Positions 4,714 through 5,517 of a stretch of 5,517 bases of DNA are shown piece by piece. Origin of the DNA: JACRDV01 sp024860865 [NCBI: Methanobacteriota archaeon]. GTDB lineage: Archaea; JACRDV01. Every line of letters starts with the position of its first letter. Position 1 is the stretch's first letter. Under the pieces are notes generated by a model, which saw nothing but the letters and a program-made list of their open reading frames with translations, did no database searches and was not told the origin of the DNA. Both the position numbers and the translations under genes were made by a program. The DNA lies in assembly GCA_024860865.1 (NCBI GenBank), contig JACRDV010000063.1, positions 1 to 5,517 on the forward strand, read 5' to 3'.

Positions 4714-5192
4714 TGGCTGAAGAAAAAAAGAATAAAATGTGTATTATCTGCAGTAAAGGTACTCTAGATATGGCTTACCCTCCCTTCATGTTAGCAACTG
4801 CTGCAGCTGGCATGGGATGGGAAGTGCACTTGTTCTTTACACTTTGGGGAATAAATCTCATAAAAAAAGGAGGTGCAGAAGCTCTTAAAATAACGCCTGT
4901 TGGAAAACCGGAAATGCCAATGCCAATGCCGAACATCCTTGCTATAATTCCTGGAATGACACCAATGGCAACCAGTATGATGAAGGGACAAATTAAGAAG
5001 AGCGGCATCGCAACAATTCCAGAATTATTAAAACTTACAAAGGAAATGGGGGGCCATTTTCATGCTTGCGAGCCAAGCATGGCTATGTTTAAACTTAAAC
5101 GAGAAGACCTAATAGCTGAAGTAGAAGATATAATTGGTGTTGCAGGTTTTTTAGAACTCGCAGCTGATGCCAATATAACGCTATTCGTCTAG
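4713..5192 (+). CDS. DsrE/DsrF/DrsH-like family protein (DsrE2-type, COG2210-like)
   Basis: A 159-residue protein with the DsrE fold. The diagnostic stretches are SKGTLDMAYPPFMLATAAAGMG (14-35), the strand VHLFFTLWGINLI (38-50), a Met/Pro-rich segment (about 65-90) and HACEPSMAMFKLKREDL (117-133), ending in IIGVAGFLELAADANITLFV. Cys119 sits at the position of the conserved sulfur-binding cysteine of the family. Cys10 and Cys13 form a CxxC near the N-terminus, which may be an extra thiol pair. Proteins of this type are often encoded next to tusA; in the archaeon Metallosphaera cuprina DsrE and TusA homologues bind and transfer thiosulfate. Older annotations call the family peroxiredoxin-like. 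The hydrophobic Met-rich loop may favour membrane or partner contact. The gene is read from the tusA transcript with a one-base overlap, and its TAG stop directly abuts the stop of the facing HAD gene. The family is clear; the cargo (persulfide or thiosulfate) is inferred. Confidence 0.87.
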   Translation: MAEEKKNKMCIICSKGTLDMAYPPFMLATAAAGMGWEVHLFFTLWGINLIKKGGAEALKITPVGKPEMPMPMPNILAIIPGMTPMATSMMKGQIKKSGIATIPELLKLTKEMGGHFHACEPSMAMFKLKREDLIAEVEDIIGVAGFLELAADANITLFV

Positions 5193-5517
5193 TCAACATA
5201 TTCCAAGGAGTTTATTAACTGCTTCTAAAACTCCTTGCCCATAACTTCCTTTAGTTACCAAATCAGCAACTTTTTTTGTTTTTTCATCAGCATTTCCAAC
5301 AGCAATCCCAAATCCAGAAACTCTTAACATATCAATATCATTTTCAGAATCCCCAATCGCCGCGATTTCCTTAACATTAATTTTCATTAACTCAGCTACT
5401 TTTTGCAAAGCTTTTCCTTTCCCAATGTTTGGATCTTTAATGTGGATTGCAAATCCTGTATCAATTGCTTCGAGCCCGAACAATTGGCTCTCTCTATGGA
5501 TTATACTTACATCCACT
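5193..5517 (-). CDS. HAD-superfamily phosphatase, archaeal phosphoglycolate phosphatase type; N-terminal part outside window
   Basis: About 107 C-terminal residues are visible; the reading frame is open to the window end, so roughly the first half (family length about 225-230) is missing, including the catalytic DxDGT motif. The visible first codon is GTG (5516-5514) and is internal, not a start. Seen are the late cap region VDTGFAIHIKDP-like block (here AIDTGFAIHIKDP), the motif III lysine in IGKGKALQK (31-39 of the fragment), and motif IV GDSENDIDML (55-64), whose acidic residues bind Mg2+. The tail, GFGIAVGNADEKTKKVADLV with YGQGVLEAVNKLL, matches the Cof/SPP-type branch containing archaeal phosphoglycolate phosphatase, which clears 2-phosphoglycolate to glycolate. 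Related members of the branch hydrolyse sucrose phosphate or mannosylglycerate phosphate, so the substrate is likely rather than proven. The gene is convergent with dsrE and its TGA touches that gene's stop. Confidence 0.85.
   Translation of the reverse strand, partial: VDVSIIHRESQLFGLEAIDTGFAIHIKDPNIGKGKALQKVAELMKINVKEIAAIGDSENDIDMLRVSGFGIAVGNADEKTKKVADLVTKGSYGQGVLEAVNKLLGIC
5204..5237. repeat. Perfect 10-bp inverted repeat just past the dsrE stop
   Basis: CAAGGAGTTT (5204-5213) and AAACTCCTTG (5228-5237) are exact reverse complements around a 14-nt loop. The repeat starts 11 nt after the dsrE-like stop and lies inside the last codons of the facing HAD gene. In a tusA-dsrE transcript it could form a stem marking or protecting the 3' end. 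No T run follows on the plus strand, so a bacterial-type intrinsic terminator is not supported. Confidence 0.6.

Noticed and set aside
4910-4935. Short repetitive ATGCC(A/G) units in the dsrE-like gene as a DNA repeat
   Set aside because: They encode the Met-Pro run of the family's Met-rich loop (about residues 68-73), so protein constraint explains them.
4775-5008. Minus-strand frames with hydrophobic translation opposite the dsrE-like gene
   Set aside because: They mirror the hydrophobic and Met/Pro-rich codons of the real gene; no start signal or family match.

Overview
This 5.5 kb, AT-rich, gene-dense window is almost certainly archaeal. The gene set (branched-polyamine synthase, prokaryotic-type AdoMet decarboxylase, TrmB-family regulator, stand-alone PRC-barrel protein, archaeal-type phosphoglycolate phosphatase, archaeal-type LarC) fits this. 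So do TATA-like boxes about 26-28 bp upstream of genes that lack a Shine-Dalgarno, with good Shine-Dalgarno sites mostly at internal operon genes. A branched-polyamine synthase paired with SpeD suggests a thermophilic lineage. The phylum cannot be fixed from the window.

Layout. 1-972 (minus): larC, open at its 3' end, for nickel-pincer cofactor synthesis. 973-1045: a short divergent promoter region. 1046-1303 (plus): a small PRC-barrel protein with a TTG start and a strong ribosome binding site. 1304-3544 (minus): a compact operon transcribed as metallophosphoesterase, then speD, then bpsA. 3603-4337 (minus): a TrmB-type winged-helix regulator with a degenerate PLD-like domain. 4338-4437: a divergent regulatory region holding a 22-bp palindrome between two opposed TATA-like boxes. 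4438-5192 (plus): tusA and a DsrE-family gene, translationally coupled. 5193-5517 (minus): the C-terminal half of a HAD phosphatase of the archaeal phosphoglycolate phosphatase type, cut by the window end. No stretch over 300 bases lacks a gene, and I see no tRNA, rRNA, CRISPR array or mobile element.

How the genes may work together. SpeD makes decarboxylated AdoMet, the aminopropyl donor that BpsA uses to build branched polyamines, so these two form one pathway; the phosphoesterase is co-transcribed, with no obvious role. TusA and the DsrE-like protein form a sulfur-carrier pair, and the divergent TrmB-like protein is their most likely regulator through the palindrome.

Main points for a second look: the candidate symmetric TrmB operator; a SpeD whose usual Glu before the pyruvoyl-forming Ser is Leu; two convergent gene pairs whose stop codons touch with no spacer; and a perfect 10-bp inverted repeat just past the dsrE stop, inside the facing gene.
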